Assembly (NCBI GenBank): GCA_902772585.1
Contig: CACYBB010000020.1
Location: 1 to 64,000 of the forward strand
Direction of reading: 5' to 3'
DNA: 64,000 nt
Source of the DNA: an uncultured Bacteroidales bacterium
Lineage (GTDB): Bacteria; Bacteroidota; Bacteroidia; Bacteroidales; Bacteroidaceae
Shown: piece after piece, positions 1-7,215 of the stretch
Layout: every line of letters begins with the position of its first letter
How positions within the stretch are numbered: the stretch's first letter is position 1
Made by a program: the position numbers and the translations under genes
Notes under the pieces: model-generated
Told to the model about the DNA's origin: nothing
What the model saw: only the letters and a program-made list of their open reading frames with translations
The model's database searches: none

Positions 1-145
1 CAAGGCAGGTGTAGACATTGTATTGGGTCCGAAGAATCTGGTGGAGGCTTTCGATGCCGTGATGGACGCCGTCAACAAGGGCACCATCACCGAGGAGCGT
101 ATCAACCAGAGCGTGAGAAGAATACTGAAACTGAGACAACAATAA
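1..145 (+). CDS. 3' end of a glycoside hydrolase family 3 enzyme (partial)
   Basis: Only the last 47 codons are present; the gene begins before the window. The frame starting at base 2 reads KAGVDIVLG and ends ERINQSVRRILKLRQQ. This is the typical end of the GH3 catalytic (NagZ/BglX N-terminal) domain, where an AGxDxxL segment is followed by a helix ending in SVRRIL. GH3 enzymes are retaining beta-glucosidases or beta-N-acetylhexosaminidases. The protein stops right after this helix, so it is probably a single-domain NagZ-like form rather than a BglX-like enzyme with C-terminal domains. Substrate cannot be judged from this fragment. A strong hairpin terminator follows 10 bases after the stop. 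Confidence 0.75.
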   Translation, partial: KAGVDIVLGPKNLVEAFDAVMDAVNKGTITEERINQSVRRILKLRQQ

Positions 146-155
146 TATAAAAAAA

Positions 156-191
156 GATGCCCTCCTGAGAAAACCGGGAGGGCATCTTTTT
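156..191. terminator. Intrinsic terminator after the GH3 gene
   Basis: A perfect 10-bp stem, GATGCCCTCC (156-165) with GGAGGGCATC (177-186), is followed by five T. An A-run precedes the stem, so it could also stop transcription arriving on the minus strand. Confidence 0.85.
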
Positions 192-210
192 ATGGATGTT
201 ACTTACGCAA

Positions 211-372
211 TTACTTACGAATGAGCGTTGAACCGAGCTTGGCGAGCTGTACGGCATAGACGCCCTTGTGAAGCCCTGCAAGGCTGATCATGCCATCCTG
301 AACCTGGGTCTGAGCCACCACAATGCCCTGCAGGTTGTAGAGCGTCACGGAGTCTTGTTTTTTGCGCAGAAA
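211..372 (-). pseudogene. Relic of a secreted protein: type IX sorting-like C-terminal tail
   Basis: On the minus strand, a frame ending at the stop codon 211-213 reads VTLYNLQGIVVAQ, then LHKGVYAVQLA, then STLIRK. This is the beta-strand pattern of the type IX secretion C-terminal sorting domain (YNLQG, GVYAVQL, final positively charged residues). About 50 codons upstream the frame meets a stop and no start or mature domain is present. I read it as the 3' remnant of a deleted exported protein. It is convergent with the GH3 gene. Confidence 0.6.
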
Positions 373-460
373 ACAGGACTTTTAGCCTCTTATACGTTAA
401 ATAAGCATTAAAATTAGTAACTTTTTGGTGCAAAAGCATTGTTTTGTCCCGAATTTATTA

Positions 461-468
461 TAATTTTG
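461..468 (+). promoter_or_regulatory. Promoter of the AbiE-like toxin-antitoxin operon
   Basis: TAATTTTG fits the Bacteroidetes -7 consensus TAnnTTTG and lies 19 bases before the antitoxin start. A TTTTG word at about 442-446 could serve as the -33 element. Confidence 0.6.
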
Positions 469-487
469 TGCCAAAACACAAATTAGT

Positions 488-1093
488 ATGGTTGATAGTA
501 CAGCAAAAAGAATTGAGACTGCCATCGGTTTAGAACCTGAAGGGAAAATAGTCTTTTCCACAGACTATGCCGAGCTTGGTACGCCTGAGGCCATCAAAAA
601 GTCACTAATCAGACTATGTGAACGTAATGTTATCGTAAGACTGGCCCACGGGATATATTATAAACCGAAGTTTGACAAGGAACTTGGTCTTGGTATGTTG
701 TTGCCAAGTCTGGACGATATTGCCCAGGCCATAGCAAAACGCGACCACTCACGTATTGTTCCTACAGGAGACTTCGCTCTCAATAGTCTTGGACTGAGTA
801 CACAAGTACCAGCAAACGCTGTTTATCTTACTGATGGCTCACCTCGAAGGATAAGTATCGGCAAAGGGCATGGCATTATGTTCAAGCATACCTCAGAGTT
901 GAAAGCCCTAAGTTTCCGCTCAGACTTAATGATGCGTATTGTTGCTGCCATGAGAGCAATCGGAGAAGGCAAGGTAACCGATGAGCAAAAACGGATTCTG
1001 AAAGAGCATATTAAAAATGTTGCTGAAGGAGATTATAATGAAGATATTAAACTTGCACCAGCATGGGTGAGAAAGGAGCTAATAGCACTATGA
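488..1093 (+). CDS. abiEi: AbiEi-like antitoxin (DUF6088 family), type IV toxin-antitoxin
   Basis: A 201-residue cytoplasmic protein. The N-terminal half resembles a winged-helix transcription-regulator fold (about residues 20-60, including RLAHGIYY) of the AbiEi/DUF6088 group, where a short loop-strand GIYYKPK follows the recognition helix. In AbiE systems this protein represses its own operon and counteracts the AbiEii nucleotidyltransferase without needing stable contact (type IV). The stop overlaps the next start in an ATGA arrangement, so the two genes are almost certainly co-translated. Family assignment rests on residue pattern and operon partner. The lineage-specific name DUF6088 is my best recollection. 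Confidence 0.8.
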   Translation: MVDSTAKRIETAIGLEPEGKIVFSTDYAELGTPEAIKKSLIRLCERNVIVRLAHGIYYKPKFDKELGLGMLLPSLDDIAQAIAKRDHSRIVPTGDFALNSLGLSTQVPANAVYLTDGSPRRISIGKGHGIMFKHTSELKALSFRSDLMMRIVAAMRAIGEGKVTDEQKRILKEHIKNVAEGDYNEDIKLAPAWVRKELIAL

Positions 1094-2100
1094 AATTTAT
1101 AGAACTATCGCAAGAGCAGCAAAGGATCGTCTTTACGCAGGTTTCAGCTCAGACGGGCATCAACGTCAACCTGGCTGAGAAAGATTGGTGGATATGTCAG
1201 GTACTTGCTGCACTATACAAACTTCCGAGTGCCGAACACACAAGTTTCAAGGGTGGTACATCATTGAGCAAATGCTGGAAACTGATAGACAGAATCTCAG
1301 AAGATATTGATATTGGCATCGACCGCGAATATCTGGGATTTGACGGAATTCTGTCAAAGACTCAGGTCAGCGACAAACTGAGACGCGCTGCTTGTAGCTT
1401 CGTTAGGAACAAGTTGCAGTATGAACTTCACGATGCGCTTATCGAAGAAGGAATTACGGAAGGGATGTTCAAAATACATGTGAATATCACCTCCGTAACC
1501 ACCACTGATCCTGAGATAATTGAAGTCGAGTACCCTTCACTATTCGAGACCAACCCCTATATCCGCAACGTGGTTCGTATCGAAGTTAGCGGCAGATCTA
1601 TGAGTGAGCCAGTACAGGTTGTTACGCTTAATCCTATCATTGATGAAGTGTTCCCCGATTCACGTTGGGAAAGGAACACCTTCAATGTAAGAGCTGTAAT
1701 CCCTGAACGAACATTCTTAGAGAAGATATTTCTTCTACATGAAGAGTTCAGCAAATCTACTGATAATATCAGAGTTGATAGAATGTCTAGACACATGTAT
1801 GACATCGGACAGATTCTTCAAACGCCGATTGCAGAACGTGCACTGAATGATGAACAACTTTATCGTCAGGTAATACAGCATCGCAAAACTTTTATCGGGC
1901 TTCGTGGATTCGATTACGATACACTTTTCCCATCTAGTCTTTCAATACTACCACCTGAATCTGTGAAAGATGCATGGCGCTCAGATTATGAACAGATGCG
2001 ATTACACATGATCTATGGAGAAAGTGTTCCGTTTAATGACTTAATTGAACAACTCAGGATTTTGAATGACCGTATAAGACAGTTGGGATATCAGAAGTGA
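1090..2100 (+). CDS. abiEii: AbiEii-type nucleotidyltransferase toxin
   Basis: A 336-residue protein of the DUF1814 / AbiEii nucleotidyltransferase family. The key block is at residues 54-76: KGGTSLSK followed by RISEDIDI, the GGTS and SEDxD motifs that bind nucleotide and metal. AbiEii toxins use GTP or CTP and act on RNA targets; related MenT toxins add nucleotides to tRNA acceptor stems. The start at 1090 was chosen because it overlaps the antitoxin stop (ATGA). An in-frame ATG at 1063 would add nine residues inside the antitoxin gene. The downstream flank holds gene relics, which suggests a mobile or degrading location. Confidence 0.85.
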   Translation: MKFIELSQEQQRIVFTQVSAQTGINVNLAEKDWWICQVLAALYKLPSAEHTSFKGGTSLSKCWKLIDRISEDIDIGIDREYLGFDGILSKTQVSDKLRRAACSFVRNKLQYELHDALIEEGITEGMFKIHVNITSVTTTDPEIIEVEYPSLFETNPYIRNVVRIEVSGRSMSEPVQVVTLNPIIDEVFPDSRWERNTFNVRAVIPERTFLEKIFLLHEEFSKSTDNIRVDRMSRHMYDIGQILQTPIAERALNDEQLYRQVIQHRKTFIGLRGFDYDTLFPSSLSILPPESVKDAWRSDYEQMRLHMIYGESVPFNDLIEQLRILNDRIRQLGYQK

Positions 2101-2121
2101 TTTCAATAGCATAGCATATGA

Positions 2122-2268
2122 ACATCAAGAATAAAAGTTGAAAATCCGAAGGACGAAGAACTCATTCACCAGAAAACCTTCTGGGAAATCTACGATGAGT
2201 TTACCGAGGAGAATGGTAAATTGAATGATTGGACAAAAGACCCGTTAGAAAGACGTATTTTCTCATAA
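2122..2268 (+). pseudogene. Unidentified coding relic after the AbiE pair
   Basis: A plus-strand frame without a start reads VENPKDEELIHQ, then TFWEIYDEFTEE, and ends KDPLERRIFS before a TAA at 2266-2268. The composition (acidic/aromatic, no low complexity) looks coding, but a stop lies just upstream and no ATG is available. I do not recognise the family. It may be the tail of a larger gene lost when the AbiE module arrived. Confidence 0.4.
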
Positions 2269-2317
2269 AATACCTAAACGTAAGTATTGTGTGCAAAAAT
2301 ATGCTATTTTCAGATTC

Positions 2318-2572
2318 TCATTTCAGCAAAGGCAGAATTACTTTTTCCATGACGGCATAGCCCTGGGCATTAGGATGAACCCCATCAACACTGTGACCTT
2401 CTTTCAGCGAACGGTCTTTGGGTGACACCAATGCCGAATAATAGTCTGCATAGAGAATTTGGTGTTCCTTGGCATATTTCCTGATACGGGCATTTAGATG
2501 CGCTATCTTTTCTGTAATTTGATTCATGTGATTCTGATAATAATGACGTCTAAGGTTTCGTTTTGCCTGCAA
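2318..2572 (-). pseudogene. Truncated SGNH/GDSL hydrolase (3' end only)
   Basis: The 84-codon reading frame contains the last catalytic block of SGNH hydrolases, DGVHPNAQGY, which supplies the catalytic Asp and His. Before it comes the usual helix with IAHLNARIRKYAKEH and then YADYYSAL. The N-terminal block I with the GDS serine, and the Gly and Asn blocks, are missing, so it cannot be an active esterase. The first 15 codons of the frame do not resemble the family, so the breakpoint is near 2530. Intact relatives are secreted esterases or lipases acting on glycans or lipids. Confidence 0.7.
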
Positions 2573-2649
2573 AGGTAATCATATAATTGAAAATACACAA
2601 GTTAAAAAAGCAAATTCTTCCTTCAATCGCATCAATGATTATCAAAACG

Positions 2650-3432
2650 TTATCCCATTACCACATCGAGTACCATCATCAGGACGAAACCAATGGCAAA
2701 GCCGATGGTGCTGAGATTGGAGTGCTGACCGCTGGAGGCTTCAGGGATCAGTTCCTCGACCACGACGTAGAACATGGCGCCTGCGGCAAAGGCAAGCATG
2801 TAAGGGAGAACGGGCATAAGCAGTGAGGCGAGCAATAGGACGGCAATGGCTCCTACAGGCTCTACGGCTCCACTTAATGAACCGATGATAAACGAACACC
2901 AACGACTATTTCCTGCAGCCCGCATAGGCATGGAGATGATGGCTCCTTCAGGGACATTCTGAATGGCGATACCCACGGCAACAGCCAGCGCACTGGCGAA
3001 GGAGAGGTTTGTTGCTCCACTGTCGGCTCCTGCAAACACTACGCCCACAGCCATACCTTCTGGCAGATTGTGAATGGTGACTGCAAGGGCTAGCATCGCT
3101 GTCTTCGACAGGTGCGAGCGCATGCCTTCGGGCTTATCCGTTCCAATATGCAAGTGTGGCGTCAGTTCGTCGATCATCAGCAGGAATCCCATGCCTAACA
3201 GGAATCCCACAGCCGCAGGCATCACGGCCCACTTGCCACTATCGGCCTCCATCTCCATCGCAGGAATCAGCAGCGACCATACCGATGCCGCTACCATCAC
3301 GCCCGATGCAAAACCTAGCAACGTCTTCTGTAGCCGCACGGACATCTCGCCTCGCATAAAGAACACGAAGGCAGAGCCGAGCATCGTGCCCAGCAGGGGA
3401 ATCAGCAGTCCTATAATCAATGTCGTTGTCAT
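2650..3432 (-). CDS. ZIP-family divalent metal transporter (ZupT-like)
   Basis: A 260-residue integral membrane protein with about eight predicted spans. The ZIP signature motifs are present in spans 4 and 5: HNLPEG and, about 40 residues later, NVPEG. Their His, Asn, Pro and Glu residues form the binuclear metal site. A His-containing loop (LTPHLHIG) lies before span 4. It should import Zn2+ or related ions across the inner membrane. The start is the ATG at 3432; the upstream TTG at 3441 overlaps the promoter -7 element. The gene is monocistronic with gene relics on both sides. Confidence 0.88.
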   Translation of the reverse strand: MTTTLIIGLLIPLLGTMLGSAFVFFMRGEMSVRLQKTLLGFASGVMVAASVWSLLIPAMEMEADSGKWAVMPAAVGFLLGMGFLLMIDELTPHLHIGTDKPEGMRSHLSKTAMLALAVTIHNLPEGMAVGVVFAGADSGATNLSFASALAVAVGIAIQNVPEGAIISMPMRAAGNSRWCSFIIGSLSGAVEPVGAIAVLLLASLLMPVLPYMLAFAAGAMFYVVVEELIPEASSGQHSNLSTIGFAIGFVLMMVLDVVMG

Positions 3433-3438
3433 CGGGTG

Positions 3439-3446
3439 CAAAATTA
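3439..3446 (-). promoter_or_regulatory. Promoter of the ZIP transporter gene
   Basis: CAAAATTA on the plus strand is TAATTTTG on the minus strand (TAnnTTTG). Only six bases separate it from the ATG, so the mRNA is probably leaderless or nearly so. Confidence 0.65.
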
Positions 3447-3490
3447 GTAATTTTTCCTGAAATTTGCAATACCAAAATCAGATGATATGC

Positions 3491-3516
3491 AAAAGGAGAG
3501 CCGAAGCCCTCCTTTA
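3491..3516 (-). terminator. Hairpin terminator behind a gene relic
   Basis: AAAGGAG (3492-3498) pairs with CTCCTTT (3509-3515), with a GC/GC inner pair and a CGAA loop. On the minus strand it ends in a short T run. It lies just after the stop of the relic at 3535. Confidence 0.55.
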
Positions 3517-3534
3517 TTATACTGGATTAAATTT

Positions 3535-3654
3535 CTACTTCGGCTGCCACTTGCAACGGACGGGCGAAACAATGGCACCTTCCTTCTTCAACAGGATGAA
3601 GGGAATGAATCCCAGGGAGTTCAGGAAAGGGTAGTAAATAAATATACTTCGTCT
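3535..3654 (-). pseudogene. Unidentified coding relic (C-terminal tail)
   Basis: A minus-strand frame without a start reads YYPFLNSLGFIPFILL, then KKEGAIVSPVRCKWQPK, and stops at 3535-3537. A terminator follows directly, as expected for the real end of a gene. The hydrophobic-then-basic composition could be the end of a membrane protein. I cannot name the family. Confidence 0.4.
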
Positions 3655-3658
3655 TATA

Positions 3659-4120
3659 TCACAGAATAATTTCCATAGTCGTTTTCTGGACTTTCATGCC
3701 CATATTCCTATAGAAACTTAATGCGGCATCGTTGCCATCCCATACATTCAGGGTGATGTTGTTACAACCAATTGACTGGGCATAATCGCGAACATATTCA
3801 TACAAAGCCTTGCCAACATGTTTGCCGCGAGCCTTTTCATCTACACAGATGTCATCAATATACAGCGTCTTGATGTCCTGCAACAATTTATCATCCTTGA
3901 CTTCTGTAACAAGACAGAAAGCATGGCCCAACACCGCCCCATCATCAAAAACAAAAATGGGCTTGCTGTCATCACCTATTAGGGCTTTAAGTTCTTGCTC
4001 ATCATACTTGGTCGTGTTGGGTTTGAACAAGTCCGGGCGAAGCACATGATGCACCATGTCCACCTGATGCAGCAGTTCAATGATACCTGGTATGTCTTTT
4101 ATTTCAGCTCTTCTAATCAT
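3659..4120 (-). CDS. GNAT-family N-acetyltransferase
   Basis: A 153-residue GNAT enzyme. The acetyl-CoA pyrophosphate-binding motif A is at about residues 92-110 (IDDICVDEKARGKHVGKAL, the R/Q-x-x-G-x-G/A loop). Motif B follows, with NVWDGNDAALSFYRNMGM, where Asn and the aromatic pair are typical. The N-terminal half (VDMVHHVLRP) gives substrate specificity and resembles GNAT members acting on small amines or ribosomal-protein-type N termini. The substrate cannot be assigned. It ends 22 bases upstream of the next gene's 3' end region and has no obvious operon partner. Confidence 0.82.
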   Translation of the reverse strand: MIRRAEIKDIPGIIELLHQVDMVHHVLRPDLFKPNTTKYDEQELKALIGDDSKPIFVFDDGAVLGHAFCLVTEVKDDKLLQDIKTLYIDDICVDEKARGKHVGKALYEYVRDYAQSIGCNNITLNVWDGNDAALSFYRNMGMKVQKTTMEIIL

Positions 4121-4142
4121 ATTCTGTATAAGATCAATAAGA

Positions 4143-4658
4143 CTACAACTTGCCAGCCAATGCGATCACTTTCTGCTTCGTTTCTTCCGTTTTCTGTTCG
4201 TCAATCTTGGCAGAGACAAAGCCCATGTTCTCCACCTGCCAGTAGTTGCAGATGTCGCGGAACTCGGCTGTGGCTCCGTCATAGACGCCTGGCGAATAGG
4301 ACGACATCAGTAGCGCCATCTTCTTCACGTTGGCAGGTTTGTTGACGCAGTACATACGCTGGATAGGAGCCTGAATCTGGGCGCAGAGCGTGAAGTAGTA
4401 GATGGGCGCAGCCAGTACCAGCACCTCGGCCTCGTTCATCAGCGGATAGAGCTCCTGCATATCGTCCTTTTGGATGCATGCACCATTGCCCTTGTTATGA
4501 CAGTACTCACAGGCCAAGCAGCCAGCAATCTTCTTTTTGGCTACATTCACCAATGTCACCTCATGACCTGCTGCCTCAGCAGCCTTCTTGTACTCCTCCG
4601 CCATCCAAGCGGTGTTACCATTGGCTCTCGGAGAGCCTTGTAAAATCAGAATCTTCAT
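4143..4658 (-). CDS. Flavodoxin-fold NAD(P)H-dependent oxidoreductase, iron-sulfur flavoprotein type
   Basis: A 171-residue cytoplasmic flavoprotein. It opens with the FMN phosphate loop of the NADPH-dependent FMN reductase superfamily (LQGSPRANGNT, residues 6-16). Residues about 47-60 contain C-x2-C-x2-C-x7-C (CLACEYCHNKGNGAC), the compact cysteine motif of iron-sulfur flavoproteins that carry a [4Fe-4S] cluster. The API/YYFTLCAQIQAPIQR segment is the usual dimer and flavin region. The start at 4658 aligns the phosphate loop with the N terminus; a longer frame begins in the promoter. It probably reduces quinones or small electrophiles. A paralogue follows upstream at 4750. Confidence 0.82.
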   Translation of the reverse strand: MKILILQGSPRANGNTAWMAEEYKKAAEAAGHEVTLVNVAKKKIAGCLACEYCHNKGNGACIQKDDMQELYPLMNEAEVLVLAAPIYYFTLCAQIQAPIQRMYCVNKPANVKKMALLMSSYSPGVYDGATAEFRDICNYWQVENMGFVSAKIDEQKTEETKQKVIALAGKL

Positions 4659-4688
4659 AATTGTATTCGTTATAGTGGGTTTACTCTG

Positions 4689-4696
4689 CAAATATA
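4689..4696 (-). promoter_or_regulatory. Promoter of the 4143-4658 flavoprotein gene
   Basis: CAAATATA reads TATATTTG on the minus strand, a match to TAnnTTTG about 30 bases before the ATG. Confidence 0.55.
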
Positions 4697-4702
4697 CGAA
4701 AT

Positions 4703-4737
4703 AAATCCCAAATCGATACTATTTCGCCTTGGGATTT
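4703..4737 (-). terminator. Terminator of the 4750-5286 flavoprotein gene
   Basis: Nine-base perfect stem AAATCCCAA (4703-4711) and TTGGGATTT (4729-4737). The minus strand continues into TTTATTT. The word AAATCCCAA recurs in the terminator at 8918. Confidence 0.65.
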
Positions 4738-4749
4738 AACTTTTGTCGT

Positions 4750-5286
4750 TTATACGCTCTTTCCTAATTCGTATGCTTCCTGTAGTTTGGCATTTCCATC
4801 GATTTCGCGTGCATCATTTACACCACCGCAGAAGAGAGTGCCAGCCAGATGACTCTTTGGATAGCAGTCAATCCAACCAGTTAGACCAGCCTCGGCCCTC
4901 TTTGGCGTTTGTTCTTCATCCTCGGCTGCCGTTGTCAGCAGATAGACATCACGGAACTGATAATCCAGTTCATACATAGCGTTCATGCGGTCTATGAGTG
5001 TCTTCATCTGTCCACTCATCTCGTAATAGTAGATGGGAGTAGCCCAGCAGATGACGTCGGCCTGAAGCACTTTCGTCATGATGTCGTTCACGTCATCGTT
5101 GATGACACAGCGCCCCAGTTTCTGACAAGCCAAACAGCCCTTACAGAACTGGATATTCTTGCCTGCAAGTGAGATCTTCTCTACATCGTTTCCAGCAGCC
5201 TTGGCACCTTCCACGAACTGGTCAGCGAGCATATCGCTGTTTGAACCATTGCGAAGACTCGTAGATATTATAATTACTCTTTTCAT
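4750..5286 (-). CDS. Flavodoxin-fold NAD(P)H-dependent oxidoreductase
   Basis: A 178-residue paralogue of the neighbouring flavoprotein. The FMN loop is STSLRNGSNSDML (residues 8-20). A cysteine-rich stretch CKGCLACQKLGRC follows at about 48-60. It has Cys-x2-Cys-x2-Cys-x5-Cys, again consistent with an iron-sulfur flavoprotein, though many members of this group bind only FMN. The ATPIYYYEMSGQMKTLIDR segment is the typical second flavin-contacting loop. It probably acts as a soluble electron-transfer or nitro/quinone reductase. Between it and the upstream hydrolase gene lies the tail of an AraC regulator, often the partner of such reductases. I infer a once larger redox operon. Confidence 0.82.
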   Translation of the reverse strand: MKRVIIISTSLRNGSNSDMLADQFVEGAKAAGNDVEKISLAGKNIQFCKGCLACQKLGRCVINDDVNDIMTKVLQADVICWATPIYYYEMSGQMKTLIDRMNAMYELDYQFRDVYLLTTAAEDEEQTPKRAEAGLTGWIDCYPKSHLAGTLFCGGVNDAREIDGNAKLQEAYELGKSV

Positions 5287-5297
5287 CTTTGTTTGTT

Positions 5298-5403
5298 TTA
5301 TGCTGTTAATCTATATTCATTCGGAGTCATGCCGGTCTTGGCCTTAAACAGACGGGTGAAATGCTGGGGATACTCGAAGCCGAGCTGGTAGGCGGGGCTT
5401 CTT
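5298..5403 (-). pseudogene. Relic of an AraC-family regulator (second HTH only)
   Basis: A minus-strand frame ending at 5298-5300 reads AYQLGFEYPQHFTRLFK, then AKTGMTPNEYR. This is the second helix-turn-helix and the terminal GxTPxxYR motif of AraC/XylS regulators. Everything before it is missing. The break at about 5403 coincides with a direct repeat made of the word aatccgttg (5405-5432). The full-length gene probably regulated the adjacent reductases or hydrolase. Confidence 0.75.
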
Positions 5404-5404
5404 C

Positions 5405-5432
5405 GTAATCCGTTGAATCCGTTGAATCCGTG
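5405..5432. repeat. Short direct repeat at the AraC relic breakpoint
   Basis: The word AATCCGTTG is repeated in tandem and followed by AATCCGTGG, directly at the point where the AraC homology stops. The same family of words (ATCCGTG...) reappears at 51711-51745 around the yidD start. Confidence 0.6.
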
Positions 5433-5434
5433 GT

Positions 5435-6529
5435 CTACTTCAGGTTCTCACGGAAGAACGCTTCTAGCTTGTCGTAGGGAATCTTCCCGTTCTTGTCGTC
5501 GTAAAGGTCGGTGTGGACGGCATCGGGGATAATCATCAGTTCCTTATTTCCGATGGTCATGCTCTTGCCGTCTGGATTCTTGCCCGTCATCTTTTCGAAG
5601 GCGTACTCAGAGAAGTAGCGGCTGTGGGCCTTCTCGCCGTGAATGAGCAGGACGGGCGACTCAATCTCGTGTGCCCAGGCCAACAGGGGCTGGTTGAGGA
5701 ACGACTGACAGCCTATGACGTTCCAGCCGTCAGTGGAGTTGCCGCTGCGCTCGTGGTAACCGCGTGGTGTCTTATAATAATCATAGTAGTCCTTCACAAA
5801 GAAAGGTGCATCCTCAGGTAGTGGATCAACCACACCACCAGCACGCTTGTAAGTTCCGTTCTTGAAGTCCTCGGTGCGTTGTGCGGCGATGGCTTTGCGC
5901 TTCTCCATGCGCTGTGCCTGGGTGTCCTCGCTCTTGAAGTAGCCCTCCACATTCACTTTGCTCATGTCGTACATTGTCGAGGCAACGGTAGCTTTGATGC
6001 GGGGGTCGATGGCGGCAGCATTCACAGCCATCCCACCAAATCCGCAGATGCCGATAATGCCAATCTTCTCTGGGTCAACATTGTCTTGATTGCTCAGAAA
6101 ATCGACGGCTGCGAGGAAGTCCTCGGTGTTGATGTCGGGCGAAGCCATGCGGCGAGGTTCGCCACCGCTCTCGCCAGTGAACGAGGGGTCGAAGGCGATG
6201 GTCAGGAAACCGCGCTCGGCCATGTGCTGGGCATAGAGACCGCTCGTCTGCTCTTTCACGGCTCCAAAGGGACCAGTGACAGCCAGCGCAGCCAACTTGC
6301 CCGTTGCGCCTTTCGGCGTGTACATGTCGGCAGCCAGTTCGATGCCGTAACGGTTCTTAAACGTGACCTTCTTGTGGTCTACCTTGTCGCTCTTGGGGAA
6401 CGTCTTGTCCCACTCCTGAGTCAATGTCAGTGTTGTATTCATATCTTCTTCGTTTTGATTATTATCACTCTTCTGATTGCAGCCCGTGAGCATCATTCCC
6501 ATCAGCACTGCGGCAAATACCTTTTTCAT
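5435..6529 (-). CDS. Alpha/beta hydrolase lipoprotein (dienelactone hydrolase / YcjY-like)
   Basis: A 364-residue protein with a lipoprotein signal (lipobox LTGC, Cys17). It is followed by an acidic linker and an alpha/beta hydrolase domain. The nucleophile elbow reads GICGFGG, so the nucleophile position is Cys instead of Ser (G-x-C-x-G), as in a subgroup of YcjY-type hydrolases. A catalytic His is likely in DAVHTDLYD near the C terminus, and LLIHGEKAHSR holds the strand before the acid residue. It is probably membrane-anchored in the periplasm or on the surface. The start overlaps the upstream gene's stop (ATGA), so the two form one operon. The substrate is unknown. Confidence 0.8.
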   Translation of the reverse strand: MKKVFAAVLMGMMLTGCNQKSDNNQNEEDMNTTLTLTQEWDKTFPKSDKVDHKKVTFKNRYGIELAADMYTPKGATGKLAALAVTGPFGAVKEQTSGLYAQHMAERGFLTIAFDPSFTGESGGEPRRMASPDINTEDFLAAVDFLSNQDNVDPEKIGIIGICGFGGMAVNAAAIDPRIKATVASTMYDMSKVNVEGYFKSEDTQAQRMEKRKAIAAQRTEDFKNGTYKRAGGVVDPLPEDAPFFVKDYYDYYKTPRGYHERSGNSTDGWNVIGCQSFLNQPLLAWAHEIESPVLLIHGEKAHSRYFSEYAFEKMTGKNPDGKSMTIGNKELMIIPDAVHTDLYDDKNGKIPYDKLEAFFRENLK

Positions 6530-7110
6530 AATACTATCTTCTTTCCGTTTTTAATAAATAAACCTTTCCTTGGATTTTCTACTCTTTGACCGTTCAGCGA
6601 ATAGTAAGCACCACTTTCCTTGTCAGAGCGAACGCTATTGATGCTAGTTGTATTGCTAAGCGACAGGGTGACGGTGATGTTGCTTTCGCCAGCTTTAAGG
6701 AACGTGCGCAGTTCGCTTTCCGACAGACCGTCAATCTTGCCCAAACGGGTGTAGCTCCACGAGTTCGTGCCGTAGAAGATGCAGATGTTTGAGCCGTTGT
6801 AGAGAATCACATCACCCGGTTGCGCGTTAATCTGCTCGTTGCTTGTAGGCAACGAGAAGCCCAACGCCCCCCAAATCTCAAAGCCTCCGCTGCTGCTCAG
6901 CGTCACGGTGACGGGAGCCTGCTGCAATTTCTCAACAAGCGTCTTTGTTGCTTGATTGTCGACGAGTGTCACAGCCTGTGCCTGTCCGTCGATGGTAATA
7001 TACAATTTCTCAGTCATTGTAGTATTGTTTTGTGCATTCACTTCGCTGTCTGAAGAGCAGCACGTCAGCAGCATTGCTGCCAGTAACATCATAATTTGCT
7101 TCATCTTCAT
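6526..7110 (-). CDS. Cyclophilin-like-fold lipoprotein with C-terminal sorting-like tail
   Basis: A 194-residue exported protein with a lipobox-like LLTCC in the signal peptide. Residues about 33-150 match the cyclophilin-like fold family (PF18050 type: VTIDGQAQAVTLVDNQATK at the start, SSSGGFEIWGALGFSLP, and GDVILYNGSNICIFYG). These proteins are not shown to be prolyl isomerases. The last 28 residues (YYSLNGQRV, KGLFIKNGKK) look like the type IX or Prevotella sorting tail. Lipobox plus sorting tail is an odd pairing. It is the first gene of an operon with the hydrolase (4-base overlap). Confidence 0.8.
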   Translation of the reverse strand: MKMKQIMMLLAAMLLTCCSSDSEVNAQNNTTMTEKLYITIDGQAQAVTLVDNQATKTLVEKLQQAPVTVTLSSSGGFEIWGALGFSLPTSNEQINAQPGDVILYNGSNICIFYGTNSWSYTRLGKIDGLSESELRTFLKAGESNITVTLSLSNTTSINSVRSDKESGAYYSLNGQRVENPRKGLFIKNGKKIVL

Positions 7111-7128
7111 AATGTTTTAAATCCGCTG

Positions 7129-7136
7129 CAAAGGTA
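7129..7136 (-). promoter_or_regulatory. Promoter of the cyclophilin-like / hydrolase operon
   Basis: CAAAGGTA is TACCTTTG on the minus strand, 18 bases before the ATG, with a TTGG word about 20 bases further upstream. Confidence 0.65.
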
Positions 7137-7215
7137 CGACGATTTCGCCAATCAGGCACTACCCAAATCTTGGAAAGAATTACCAATATTACGGAATCTG
7201 TTAGTTTAAATCTTC

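Noticed and set aside
1063..1089. Earlier ATG for the AbiEii gene
   Set aside because: It lies inside the antitoxin gene and is out of keeping with the ATGA overlap at 1090.
3487..3669. Small plus-strand frame of 60 codons
   Set aside because: It overlaps a terminator hairpin and a minus-strand coding relic; composition does not look like a protein.
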